Shown here: in pieces, positions 36,452-45,235 of the stretch
Numbering within the stretch: the first letter of the stretch is position 1
Layout of the letters: the number at the start of each line of letters is the position of its first letter
Origin: Vibrio sp. RE88
GTDB taxonomy: Bacteria; Pseudomonadota; Gammaproteobacteria; Enterobacterales; Vibrionaceae
Direction of reading: 5' to 3'
Assembly (NCBI RefSeq): GCF_013113835.1
Contig: NZ_VTYQ01000004.1
Coordinates: forward strand, 186,001-250,000
DNA length: 64,000 nucleotides
The notes under the pieces: generated by a model
The model's database searches: none
Told to the model about the DNA's origin: nothing
The model's input: only the letters and a program-made list of their open reading frames with translations
Position numbers and translations under genes: made by a program

Positions 36452-38023
36452 ATGCAGTCAGTTCAAGGTACAGATGCTATGACATCACCAACAACGAGCT
36501 TGCCTTCAAGTAAAAATGTATTCATAAAGTGGGCGCTTCTTGGCTCAGTCGGTATTCTTAATGGCTACGCGACGATTCTAATGTATTCACGTGGTGAGAT
36601 TGCGTTCGCACTTCTTACCCTTATCGTAACCGCACTTGCTCTTTATATCTTTGGTAGTAAAAAGACTTACGCACATCGCTACATTTACCCAGGTATCGCA
36701 GGCATGATTTTATTCATCCTGTTCCCGCTGGCGTATACCGTTGGTCTTGCCTTCACTAACTACAGTGCGAAAAACCAGCTTTCCTTTGAACGTGCTCAGT
36801 CTGTTTTGCTTGATCGTACTTATCAAAGTGGTGATAGCTACCCGTTCTCTCTGATCAAGACAGAGAATGGTCACCGCATCTCTGTGAAGAAAGGTGACCA
36901 GCTGCTGGCAACGGAAGAATTTAACCTCGCTACTTTGTCTGGTGATATGTCGTTGTCTCCCGTTGAGCAGGTAGAGGGTGAAAAAGAGAAAATTAAAGCC
37001 ATCATCAAGAACAAATCTGTTCTTGGCTCTGTAGACCTGCACATGCCGTCAGGTGAAGACATCCGTATGAGTGGTTTACGCAAGTTTGCCGCTGTGGTGC
37101 CTCTGTATACGCTGCAAGCGGACGGAGAAACGCTTCATAACAATGAAAACGGTGAATATTTACGTCCAAACAACGATGTCGGTTTCTACCAATCAGTGGA
37201 TGAGAATGGTCAATTCTATGGCTCAACCGTCTCACCAGGCTTCATTGTAACGATTGGTACTGATAACTTTGAGCGTGTCTGGAAAGATGACGGCATCAAA
37301 GAACCCTTCATCAGTATTTTCATCTGGACGATTGTGTTTTCGGCAGTCAGTGTCGCTCTGACGGTTCTGATTGGTTTGGTTTTGGCAAGTGTTGTTCAGT
37401 GGGAAGAGCTGAAAGGGCGAGCTATTTATCGCGTACTGCTGATTCTGCCTTATGCTGTTCCGGCATTTATCTCGATTCTTATCTTCAAAGGTTTGTTCAA
37501 CCAGAGCTTTGGTGAAGTGAACATGGTCTTGGAGGCGATGTTTGGTATCAGCCCAACGTGGTTCTCTGACCCGTTTTTGGCAAAATTGATGATCATTATC
37601 GTGAACACTTGGTTAGGTTTCCCTTACATGATGATTCTGTGTATGGGTCTACTCAAAGCGATTCCAGAAGATTTGTATGAAGCATCGGCGATTGACGGAG
37701 CAAACTTTATCGACAACTTCCGTCGTATTACGCTGCCACTGATGATCAAACCACTGACGCCACTACTAATTGCGAGCTTTGCGTTTAACTTCAACAACTT
37801 TGTATTGATTCAGCTTCTGACTCAAGGTGGTCCGAACATGATTGGTACGTCGGAGCCTGCTGGCTACACAGACCTACTAGTAAACTACACGTACCGCATC
37901 GCATTTGAAGGTGCTGGTGGTCAGGACTTTGGCCTGGCAAGTGCAATCGCTACGCTTATCTTCTTGTTGGTTGGTGCACTCGCGCTATTGAACCTTCGCG
38001 TAACAAAAGTAGCTCAGGACTAA
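36452..38023 (+). CDS. malF: Maltose transporter permease MalF
   Basis: A 523-residue inner-membrane permease. Two N-terminal membrane segments, a large periplasmic loop (about 100-275) that grips MalE, then six more segments with the permease EAA motif [29 protein letters not shown]. Both ATG 36452 and ATG 36479 are possible starts; the first is used. It is 72 bp after malE and 11 bp before malG. Confidence 0.96.
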   Translation: MQSVQGTDAMTSPTTSLPSSKNVFIKWALLGSVGILNGYATILMYSRGEIAFALLTLIVTALALYIFGSKKTYAHRYIYPGIAGMILFILFPLAYTVGLAFTNYSAKNQLSFERAQSVLLDRTYQSGDSYPFSLIKTENGHRISVKKGDQLLATEEFNLATLSGDMSLSPVEQVEGEKEKIKAIIKNKSVLGSVDLHMPSGEDIRMSGLRKFAAVVPLYTLQADGETLHNNENGEYLRPNNDVGFYQSVDENGQFYGSTVSPGFIVTIGTDNFERVWKDDGIKEPFISIFIWTIVFSAVSVALTVLIGLVLASVVQWEELKGRAIYRVLLILPYAVPAFISILIFKGLFNQSFGEVNMVLEAMFGISPTWFSDPFLAKLMIIIVNTWLGFPYMMILCMGLLKAIPEDLYEASAIDGANFIDNFRRITLPLMIKPLTPLLIASFAFNFNNFVLIQLLTQGGPNMIGTSEPAGYTDLLVNYTYRIAFEGAGGQDFGLASAIATLIFLLVGALALLNLRVTKVAQD

Positions 38024-38034
38024 GGAGAGACACA

Positions 38035-38925
38035 ATGGCAATGGTACAAGGCAAGTCATTAAAATACCGTGTTTGGGCTACTCACATCGCAATGTGGGCG
38101 TTCCTAGCACTGATTATCTTCCCGCTGTTGATGATCATCGCGATTTCCTTCCGTGAAGGTAACTTCGCAACGGGGAGCATTATTCCAGAAAACCCATCTT
38201 TAGAGCACTGGAAGCTGGCATTAGGTTTCTCCGTGACTAATGCTGACGGTTCGGTTACTCCACCGCCATTCCCTGTTCTAACATGGCTATGGAACTCGGT
38301 AAAAGTCGCAGGCATTAGCTCGATTCTTATCGTGACACTGTCTACAACCTCGGCATACGCGTTTGCACGTATGAGGTTCAAAGGTAAGAACACCATCCTT
38401 AAGGCGATGATGATCTTTCAGATGTTCCCAGCTGTACTGGCATTGGTGGCGATTTATGCGCTATTTGACAAGCTAGGCCAGTATATTCCATTCCTAGGTC
38501 TGAACACGCATGGCGGTTTGATCTTCTCATACCTCGGTGGTATCGCGCTTCATGTGTGGACGATTAAGGGGTACTTCGAGACGATTGATAATTCGCTCGA
38601 AGAAGCAGCAGCATTGGACGGCGCAACACCTTGGCAGGCATTCCGATTGGTTCTACTTCCTCTGTCGGTGCCAATTCTTGCGGTAGTATTTATTTTGTCA
38701 TTCATTATGGTGGTCGGTGAAGTTCCGGTGGCATCTTTGCTACTTTCTGATGTAAACTCATACACATTAGCGGTTGGTATGCAGCAGTATCTTTACCCTC
38801 AGAACTATCTATGGGGTGATTTCGCAGCAGCAGCAGTATTGTCTGCACTACCAATTACCATCGTATTCTTACTTGCGCAGCGCTGGTTGGTCGGAGGATT
38901 AACCGCCGGTGGTGTGAAAGGTTAA
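38035..38925 (+). CDS. malG: Maltose transporter permease MalG
   Basis: A 296-residue permease with six membrane segments, partner of MalF. The EAA loop is [27 protein letters not shown], followed by [28 protein letters not shown]. The ATG has AAGGAGAG in front. Terminates the malEFG transcript at a strong hairpin. Confidence 0.97.
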   Translation: MAMVQGKSLKYRVWATHIAMWAFLALIIFPLLMIIAISFREGNFATGSIIPENPSLEHWKLALGFSVTNADGSVTPPPFPVLTWLWNSVKVAGISSILIVTLSTTSAYAFARMRFKGKNTILKAMMIFQMFPAVLALVAIYALFDKLGQYIPFLGLNTHGGLIFSYLGGIALHVWTIKGYFETIDNSLEEAAALDGATPWQAFRLVLLPLSVPILAVVFILSFIMVVGEVPVASLLLSDVNSYTLAVGMQQYLYPQNYLWGDFAAAAVLSALPITIVFLLAQRWLVGGLTAGGVKG

Positions 38926-38937
38926 TAAGAACGATAA

Positions 38938-38965
38938 GGGCGACCGCGAGGTCGCCCATTTTGTT
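38938..38965 (+). terminator. malG terminator
   Basis: Perfect 8-bp GC stem gggcgacc / ggtcgccc with GCGA loop, followed by attttgttt. Confidence 0.88.
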
Positions 38966-39113
38966 TCTCGACTTAACACTTTTGGTTTGGCCGCCGATCA
39001 GTTAAGAAGAGGGCAAAACTGGCGTTACGCATAGCTGGCTGTTAGCTTAGATTCCTTACTATTTCACTACTAACAGTTTTTGTAACCAAAACCCGAGCTT
39101 ACTCGGGTTTTTT
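38966..39113 (+). ncRNA. Candidate sRNA or second terminator unit after malG
   Basis: About 150 bp lie between the malG terminator and a second strong terminator (aacccgag / ctcgggtttttttt at 39089-39113) on the same strand, with no open reading frame of note. A terminator with no gene in front suggests an independent short transcript. No promoter was convincing. Low confidence. Confidence 0.35.
39089..39113 (+). terminator. Isolated intrinsic terminator
   Basis: Stem acccgag / ctcgggt with ctta loop and T8, on the + strand, 160 bp beyond malG. Confidence 0.85.
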
Positions 39114-39264
39114 TATACCTGTGGTATATCCGTTTTGCTCAAGCAGTATATTGATGAAATAACCAATAGATAGAATGACTTATACCGATTGCGAGACGGT
39201 AATCATAACTAAATGTAACACAGAAGGTGCTTACATACTTTTGCGGGAAGTGGTGAAAAGGAGT

Positions 39265-39510
39265 TTAGAACTCTCGGTTGGAGGGAGCGCATCCTAAATA
39301 TTGCAGTAGCACGTAAATACTTTCTTGCGAAAGCGCGACTCGGCGGAACAGGTCGGCAAAGGTATCGTCACCACCAAAACAGGTTTGAATATAGTGGTTG
39401 ATTTCAGCATCAGCGTAGCCTTCAACATACATAGTGCGCACCCATTGGTATTCAACAGCCTTTGGGTTGGCTAAGGTGGTTTCGCTCAGTGTTGTATGGC
39501 TAAGGTTCAC
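39265..39510 (-). CDS. Small conserved-looking hypothetical protein
   Basis: An 81-residue soluble protein, not recognised. The sequence has an acidic, aromatic core (YQWVRTMYVEGYADAEINHYIQTCFGGDDTFADLFRRVAL) and reads as a compact helical domain with a C-terminal LGCAP. A GAAGGA site precedes the ATG by about 10 bp. Single gene, and the codon usage looks normal for the region. Confidence 0.65.
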   Translation of the reverse strand: MNLSHTTLSETTLANPKAVEYQWVRTMYVEGYADAEINHYIQTCFGGDDTFADLFRRVALSQESIYVLLQYLGCAPSNREF

Positions 39511-39615
39511 GCCAGTTCCTTCATTCTACTCAATCGATTGCGGATTTAATCAAATCAAGATGAAGGAAAAATGACAGATGTGTTGCGATGACATTAATCT
39601 GACATAAAAAAGCGA

Positions 39616-39639
39616 AAAAGAGGCCTTTAGGCCTCTTTT
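39616..39639. terminator. Terminator after thioesterase
   Basis: aaaagaggc / gcctctttt hairpin with loop ctttag, ending the minus-strand thioesterase. Confidence 0.88.
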
Positions 39640-39652
39640 CTTGATAGGAATG

Positions 39653-40138
39653 TTATTTCAGGTACTTTACATGCGCTTCCATCTCTTCACCGATTTGTTT
39701 ACGCATGTTCATTAAGCGAATCGCGGAATCTCTTAATTCAATATCGTCTTTGGTTTCTGGAATCCACTCTGGGACAGGTGAAGGTTTGCCTTCTCCATCC
39801 ACCGCAACCATGATGACAATACAGTGCGTTGTCAGGCGATTTTTCAGCTCTTTTGGATCACTGGCTTGAACATCAATGGCAATGTGCATTGACGTTTTAC
39901 CGGTGTAAATGACCTTGGCGCTAACCTCGACCAAATTACCGACGTGTATGGGGGCAACAAAGCGGATACCACCTGCGTATGCCGTTATGCAGTACTTTCC
40001 ACTCCATGCTGCGGCGTTAGCATAGGCTGCCAAGTCGATCCATTTCATGACGGCGCCGCCATGAACTTTACCACCAAAGTTGACATCTCCGGGTTCAGCT
40101 AGAAATCGTAGCGTTATATCGCGTTGACCATTACTCAT
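39653..40138 (-). CDS. Acyl-CoA thioesterase, hotdog fold (YciA-like)
   Basis: A 161-residue cytoplasmic thioesterase. The core signature GDVNFGGKVHGGAVMKWIDLAAYANAA contains the catalytic acid (D) next to the HGG loop, followed by the hotdog strand SAKVIYTGKTSMHIAIDVQA. It hydrolyses acyl-CoAs, with substrate range not predictable. An acidic/helical tail ends it. Single transcription unit. Confidence 0.9.
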   Translation of the reverse strand: MSNGQRDITLRFLAEPGDVNFGGKVHGGAVMKWIDLAAYANAAAWSGKYCITAYAGGIRFVAPIHVGNLVEVSAKVIYTGKTSMHIAIDVQASDPKELKNRLTTHCIVIMVAVDGEGKPSPVPEWIPETKDDIELRDSAIRLMNMRKQIGEEMEAHVKYLK

Positions 40139-40257
40139 CTGTCAATCCTTTGTTTTTATGTGTTTGTTAAACTTATTAACAAACACTTCAATAAACTGCA
40201 ATCAATAATTCCAGCTTAGTCGAAAAAACGCAGGAGCCCCAGAAATGGAGTGGTGTT

Positions 40258-40287
40258 CACCATGCCCTAGTAATTCAGGGCATGGTG
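40258..40287 (-). terminator. Stem-loop after lipoprotein hydrolase
   Basis: 11-bp stem caccatgccct / agggcatggtg, 8-nt loop, just past the hydrolase stop codon. The T-run is poor, so strength is uncertain. Confidence 0.55.
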
Positions 40288-40295
40288 GAGAGTGA

Positions 40296-41465
40296 TTAGA
40301 TTCGAGATGACATGACGGAATCCATGATTTGCATGCTTTCGTCAAAGTAAGGGTTGTACGTCAGGCGAGCATGAATCTTACCGGGTTCGGTGTAACCCCA
40401 AGCCGAATACCAGACTTGTTCACCTTGAGCGCATTTTGCCGCATCGGTTTCTTCCTGACCGTTGGAACAAATTATGTTCGTACCATTGATGCCGTAATTA
40501 GGATTATTTGGCGAAAAGAGCAGCCCCATATGAGAACCGTTAGAAATACGCTGTTCAGGCAGATTCATTGAGAATCGGGTTGAACGCGGCTCTGTGAGAT
40601 CGTGCTCCCCTTGCCAGACGATACGGCTGTTCGGGTTCTGCATTTTTTGCGTAAAGGTATCAATCGAAAACTGGGTATTGATGACACTGTCTGCTTCGCT
40701 CATTAGCATAAACACGGGCTTGTCGTAATTGGCTGTTGCCAGCTTATCTCTCACTTGTGCCGATGTTTGATAATAAACGGCTGCTGCGTTCATTGGTAAC
40801 GAGTTATAGCGCAGTGGGTTGTCCTCTGGATCTTGATCGGCCCACGTAATGAAGTAGCTCGCGAGCTCGGCAAACTGGACGGTCGTTGAACCCGGCTCAA
40901 AGGCGGGTGAAAACAATAATACGCCGTTGATGTCTTCATCAGACAATGCTTCAGAGGTGACAAGGTTTGCGCCGGTAGAGTAACCGCCAACCCAAATTGA
41001 ATCGGTGTCTTGCTTAAGAAGCTTAATATGATGGTGAACGACGCCTTGCCAGTCTTCTAAACTGGGTAACAGCAGATCGCCAGCTTTACTGCCATGACCG
41101 GGCAGCAAAACCGTTCTCACCAAGTAACCTTGCTCAGCTAGGTGTGTGGCGACATCCGTGAAAGAGTAGGGGGAATCGCCCAAACCGTGTACCAGTAGTA
41201 CACCTTGTCCGTTTGGCTCTGAAGGCACATATTCACGGGGTGAAACCTGTGCTAGCTCTTGCTGCTGATTTCCCGTTAGAAACAAGCGATTTTCCGTCAG
41301 CCAAGTTTTGGTGTCAGCGATATATTCCTGAAAGCTACTCTGCTGATATTCAGGTAAAGTGTCAGCTTTGTCATAAGCTGGATCTTTAGAAGGCGTGCTG
41401 CAGCCCACAAGGCCTGCGGTGACGGCTGCAGCAAAGTAAAATGCCAGAGCGGTTTTTTTACGCAT
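40296..41465 (-). CDS. Alpha/beta-hydrolase lipoprotein
   Basis: A 389-residue predicted lipoprotein with signal MRKKTALAFYFAAAVTAGLVGC, lipobox LVGC. The alpha/beta-hydrolase fold shows the oxyanion stretch GVLLVHGLGDSPYSF, the nucleophile elbow GGYSTGAN with Ser163, and a late His in NGSHMGLLF. Substrate is unknown; esterase or acylglycerol lipase activity is plausible. The longer frame reaches 41507 and would overlap the small membrane gene; the ATG 41465 with GGAA in front is preferred. Follows the small membrane protein by 22 bp, likely one operon. Confidence 0.82.
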   Translation of the reverse strand: MRKKTALAFYFAAAVTAGLVGCSTPSKDPAYDKADTLPEYQQSSFQEYIADTKTWLTENRLFLTGNQQQELAQVSPREYVPSEPNGQGVLLVHGLGDSPYSFTDVATHLAEQGYLVRTVLLPGHGSKAGDLLLPSLEDWQGVVHHHIKLLKQDTDSIWVGGYSTGANLVTSEALSDEDINGVLLFSPAFEPGSTTVQFAELASYFITWADQDPEDNPLRYNSLPMNAAAVYYQTSAQVRDKLATANYDKPVFMLMSEADSVINTQFSIDTFTQKMQNPNSRIVWQGEHDLTEPRSTRFSMNLPEQRISNGSHMGLLFSPNNPNYGINGTNIICSNGQEETDAAKCAQGEQVWYSAWGYTEPGKIHARLTYNPYFDESMQIMDSVMSSRI

Positions 41466-41487
41466 GATGTATTCCAGCTTTTCCTTT

Positions 41488-41697
41488 TTACTTTGACACT
41501 TCTTCATACTCTCCCTCCAACACAGATCCTTTCGATGGCTGGTTGTTAAATGCTGATGCGTTTTTCTTAATCGCTTTTTCGATCTTTTTACCTGTAATCA
41601 GAGCCGCGATAGTTAAGGGAATTGCTAGGATCAGGCCAAAAATGATGGTAAAGAATCCAATAAACAGCGCTAATACGCTCGAAATCACTCTATTCAT
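41488..41697 (-). CDS. Small membrane protein of unknown function
   Basis: A 69-residue protein with one or two hydrophobic segments (MNRVISSVLALFIGFFTIIFGLILAIPLTIAALITG, residues 1-36) then a basic, then acidic hydrophilic tail. Not recognised. It lies just before the lipoprotein hydrolase gene and probably is its operon leader. The start ATG is near a plausible purine-rich site. Confidence 0.6.
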   Translation of the reverse strand: MNRVISSVLALFIGFFTIIFGLILAIPLTIAALITGKKIEKAIKKNASAFNNQPSKGSVLEGEYEEVSK

Positions 41698-41872
41698 AAT
41701 TTACACCTCTCTTTTATCCTCAATATTAAACAAATCGAAATGAATGAAAGATGAATAAATTCGTCAGTAACAAAAAAGCCGCTTTCATCAAGAAAACGGC
41801 AAGTACGGGGGGTATATCTTTATAATAGTGTTGTGGAGTTTTGCCCCTGAATCTTTCAGGGGCGATATTCGA

Positions 41873-43309
41873 TTACTTACTCGGGTAAGTCTTGTAACGT
41901 ACACCCATCATTTGTTCCATACAGTGAACAACCTGACAGCTGTAGCCAAACTCGTTGTCATACCAGATGTACAATACACAGCGGCTGTCTTGAGCGATTG
42001 TTGCCGCGCCATCTACTACGCCCGCGTGGCGAGAACCAACAAGGTCACTTGAAACGATTTCTGTCGAGTCTGTGTAGTCAATTTGCGCAGACAGCTTAGA
42101 AGTTAGCGCCATCTCACGAAGATACTCGTTTAGCTCTTCTTTGTCGGTGCCTTTTTCTAGGTTCAGGTTAGCAACCGCCATTGAAACATTAGGAGTAGGA
42201 ACGCGAATAGCATTACCAGTCAGCTTACCAGCAAGTTCTGGTAGCGCCTTAGCCACTGCCTTCGCTGCACCTGTTTCGGTCAAAACCATATTGAGTGATG
42301 CACTTCGGCCACGACGCTCGCCTGAATGGAAGTTGTCAATCAGGTTCTGGTCGTTAGTGAACGAGTGAACAGTCTCAATGTGGCCTGATAGTACACCATA
42401 CTTGTCGTTGATGGCTTTAAGTACTGGCGTGATTGCGTTAGTGGTACAGCTCGCCGCAGAGATGATGGTATCTTCAGCTTGGATAACTTCTTCGTTAACG
42501 CCAAACACAACGTTCTTAATATCGCCCTTACCTGGTGCTGTAAGTAGCACTTTTTCAGCGCCGTTACAGGCTACGTGCTGGCCTAGGCCTTCAGCGTCGC
42601 GCCAAACACCCGTGTTGTCGACAACCAAAGCGTTGTTGATGCCGTACGTGGTGTAGTCAATTTCTTCAGGCTTGTTAGCGTAAATGAACTGAATGTAGTT
42701 ACCGTTTGCAATGATTGCTTTACGCTCTTCATCGACAATGATGCTGCCGTTGAACTGGCCATGAACTGAGTCACGACGTAGTAGGCTAGCACGCTTTTCA
42801 AGATCACCTTTCTTACCACCGCGAACGACAACCGCACGCAAACGTAGCGGATAGCCTGGGCCACTTTTCTCAACCAATAGGCGAGTCAGTAGACGGCCGA
42901 TACGGCCAAAGCCATATAGAACAACATCACGAGGCTCAGTAACGGTTTCACCGTTCATCGCGCCCATTAGAGAAGAATGTAGGAAGTCTTTGACACCATG
43001 CTCATCGTCGCGACCTTGCCAGAATTGGTGAGCCAGTTGGCCGACATCAATACGACATGGTGACAATTCCATTTCTGATAGTGCTTTAATCAGAGGAAGC
43101 GTTTGATCTGCAGATAGTGGAGTTCCTGTATAGCGACGAGCAAGACGGTGTGTCTTGATAATATCGATGGTCGCTGCATTCACCAGAGTTTTACCGAACA
43201 GTAGAACTTCGACGCCTTTTTCGCGATAAAGTTGACCTAGTAGGGGAGAGATAGTTTCCGCAATCGTTTGGCTCGTTTGCCAGTCAAGGAGGTGTTTCTC
43301 TGGACTCAT
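41873..43309 (-). CDS. Glyceraldehyde-3-phosphate dehydrogenase, long form
   Basis: Phosphorylating GAPDH of glycolysis/gluconeogenesis, 478 residues rather than the usual 330 or so. The extra N-terminal 130 residues (SPEKHLLDWQTSQTIAETISPLLGQLYREKGVEVLLFGK...) form an unassigned helical extension. The Rossmann GFGRIGRLLTRLL lies near 130 and catalytic Cys288 in SAASCTTNAITP. This extended form is common in Vibrio beside the normal gapA. Single gene with a long upstream region. Confidence 0.92.
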   Translation of the reverse strand: MSPEKHLLDWQTSQTIAETISPLLGQLYREKGVEVLLFGKTLVNAATIDIIKTHRLARRYTGTPLSADQTLPLIKALSEMELSPCRIDVGQLAHQFWQGRDDEHGVKDFLHSSLMGAMNGETVTEPRDVVLYGFGRIGRLLTRLLVEKSGPGYPLRLRAVVVRGGKKGDLEKRASLLRRDSVHGQFNGSIIVDEERKAIIANGNYIQFIYANKPEEIDYTTYGINNALVVDNTGVWRDAEGLGQHVACNGAEKVLLTAPGKGDIKNVVFGVNEEVIQAEDTIISAASCTTNAITPVLKAINDKYGVLSGHIETVHSFTNDQNLIDNFHSGERRGRSASLNMVLTETGAAKAVAKALPELAGKLTGNAIRVPTPNVSMAVANLNLEKGTDKEELNEYLREMALTSKLSAQIDYTDSTEIVSSDLVGSRHAGVVDGAATIAQDSRCVLYIWYDNEFGYSCQVVHCMEQMMGVRYKTYPSK

Positions 43310-43629
43310 TGTTTGTTTGGACCTTTCACGTTTTGGGGACTGACTCTACTTCACTGTGTAGGGGGAGTGAGTAGAGATAAAAAGTGTTTTAATTATGTAA
43401 TTTTTATGCGGCAGGATTGTAATACCTAACATCTTATTCTGCTAGAAAAAATAATTGCAGAGTAATTTGCTGATATCATGCTCAGAATAGGAAGGTTATT
43501 GCCAATATGGCCTATTGACATTTTCTATGTGCCACACTTTTTTTTCGATAAAAAATACTTGCGCCTCAAAATCTATGAAATATGCGATGTAACTATGTTT
43601 CATAATTTGATCTTCAGCACGCTAACTAC
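43310..43629. other. Gene-free region between GAPDH and the OMP gene
   Basis: 320 bp, AT-rich, with the promoter side of the GAPDH gene near 43310-43420. I saw no RNA gene, repeat or clear operator. It also contains the 3' end region of the outer-membrane-protein gene, without a clear terminator. Confidence 0.4.
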
Positions 43630-44679
43630 TTAAAAGGTAAACGACAAGCCTACCGATACTAGATCGACCTTAGAAGCAAACGTTTCACTCGGGTCTTGGG
43701 GCAATGTGAACTGGCCGCTGATCACGTTTTTTTGACCTTCTATTCGTTGCCACTCCATTACAGCATTAAATTGAGGGGTAAAATCGTATCTGATACCGAG
43801 CAAGTAGCTGTCACTCGTCTTGGTTTTTCGAGTCTGACCATATTGAATATATGGGGTCCAATTGGCGACCCGGTAATCCATCCCAGCATACCAGCTGGCA
43901 TGTAGGTCGTTGGACAGAAGGGTTTCAGCCTGAAAGTGCCAATCGTCTATCGTATGGCTGATCCCAAGGCTAAAGAGATGAAGGTTGAAGCAAACATCAG
44001 GCTGACCTGTATATATCTGTCGTGCTTCAACATCGGTATAGGACAAATGAAGCTGGCTGTCTTCAAGGTAGATATCGGCGCTAAGGCCGTAATAATTTTT
44101 GATATCTAATGTGAAAGGTCGGCCATACAGTTCGTACTGCTCTTCATCGGCTAAGGCATAAAAGGGTGTGAGACTGAGTTGAAACTGACCGAGAAGTTCG
44201 TAATTGAGTTCGGCAGAAGCGCCTTCAAAATGGGTGATGCCGAGATTTCCGCCATACACATCGACAGGCAGACGTAACCACGGATAAGCGCTTGAAACAT
44301 AGTAATACTCGGACATGATGAACATGGGAGAGCGAAGTCGCCCAGCCTTTATTCTATGGTCTGAAACAGAGTATTCTAAGAAGGCTCTCTCCAGTGTCGG
44401 TGAAGAGAAGGTGTCCTGAGGCCGTTTGAGTACTTGCAGCACGGAGCGAAGCTCTGGGGTTATTCTCCAGTCTAGTTGTAGGCCTAGCGTGCTATCACAG
44501 TCAAAGCACCAATCGTCGGTTATATCTCGGCCAAAAAATACTGGTGTGTTGTTATCACTCTTAGCGGCTGAAAAGGTGCCAAAGCCACTCAGGCTCAGCT
44601 CATCGCTCAGAGGTATCTGCGCCAGTGCTGGGGGACTTAACAGTGCGACTATCAGTAATGATCTTCTTCGATTCTCCAT
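43630..44679 (-). CDS. Outer-membrane beta-barrel protein of a sensory triad
   Basis: A 349-residue protein with signal MENRRRSLLIVALLSPPALA and a barrel-like sequence: alternating hydrophobic strands, many aromatic residues and a C-terminal LVSVGLSFTF ending in Phe, the usual outer-membrane insertion signal. No porin family I can name. The frame is open 12 codons upstream; ATG 44679 has AGGATT in front and starts the signal. It lies 4 bp after the PstS-like gene, divergent from a hybrid kinase, suggesting a functional unit. Confidence 0.72.
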   Translation of the reverse strand: MENRRRSLLIVALLSPPALAQIPLSDELSLSGFGTFSAAKSDNNTPVFFGRDITDDWCFDCDSTLGLQLDWRITPELRSVLQVLKRPQDTFSSPTLERAFLEYSVSDHRIKAGRLRSPMFIMSEYYYVSSAYPWLRLPVDVYGGNLGITHFEGASAELNYELLGQFQLSLTPFYALADEEQYELYGRPFTLDIKNYYGLSADIYLEDSQLHLSYTDVEARQIYTGQPDVCFNLHLFSLGISHTIDDWHFQAETLLSNDLHASWYAGMDYRVANWTPYIQYGQTRKTKTSDSYLLGIRYDFTPQFNAVMEWQRIEGQKNVISGQFTLPQDPSETFASKVDLVSVGLSFTF

Positions 44680-44683
44680 AATC

Positions 44684-45112
44684 CTAGCCTTTATTACAGA
44701 GTTTAAAGAGGACATTAGCGTGCTCCGGAATCATATCGACGGGAACATAGGCTATGCCGTTGGGGTGCTCGCTCAGCCATCGGGTAATAGTTTTCATTGA
44801 AGTGTGAGCGATTTCGTTGGGTGCTGGCGCCTTGCCTGAAAAGCTTTGGCGCGCCCAGATAGCGTTCATCTGGGCTGGGCTTTTGTTTAACAACGAGTGG
44901 TAAAATTCTCGGCGTTGCTTGGAGTGTTTAGGGAGATCCATCAGCCTCACAGGTTGGCCGCCAATGCTGGAGGTGCGGCCTCGATAAAGCATTTTGACTT
45001 GATTGGAACGCAGCACATCAATCTCTGGGTTCAGGGTGACGATGGCAAAATTGCATGCCAGAGACTGAAAACAGAAAAATTGTAATGTTAATGCTGTCAA
45101 ATACTTAAACAA
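44684..45112 (-). CDS. Short PstS-like substrate-binding domain protein
   Basis: A 142-residue secreted protein with signal MFKYLTALTLQFFCFQSLA. The body matches a single lobe of the PBP_like/PstS group (VTLNPEIDVLRSNQVKMLYRGRTSSIGGQPVRLMDLP; HPNGIAYVPVDMIP). At half the normal size it has just one domain, so it is more likely a sensor-accessory than a transport protein. Divergent from the hybrid kinase at 45236 with 123 bp between, and 4 bp upstream of the barrel gene. Confidence 0.75.
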   Translation of the reverse strand: MFKYLTALTLQFFCFQSLACNFAIVTLNPEIDVLRSNQVKMLYRGRTSSIGGQPVRLMDLPKHSKQRREFYHSLLNKSPAQMNAIWARQSFSGKAPAPNEIAHTSMKTITRWLSEHPNGIAYVPVDMIPEHANVLFKLCNKG

Positions 45113-45235
45113 AAATATCCCTTGTAGCTCGAAAAAACCACCTTAATTCTACTCTTGTTAATAAGAAGCAAATTTAATATGAACTAATATTATAGGTCTA
45201 GTGGTTCAAAAAATGATTCGAAGGAACGAGTCTCA

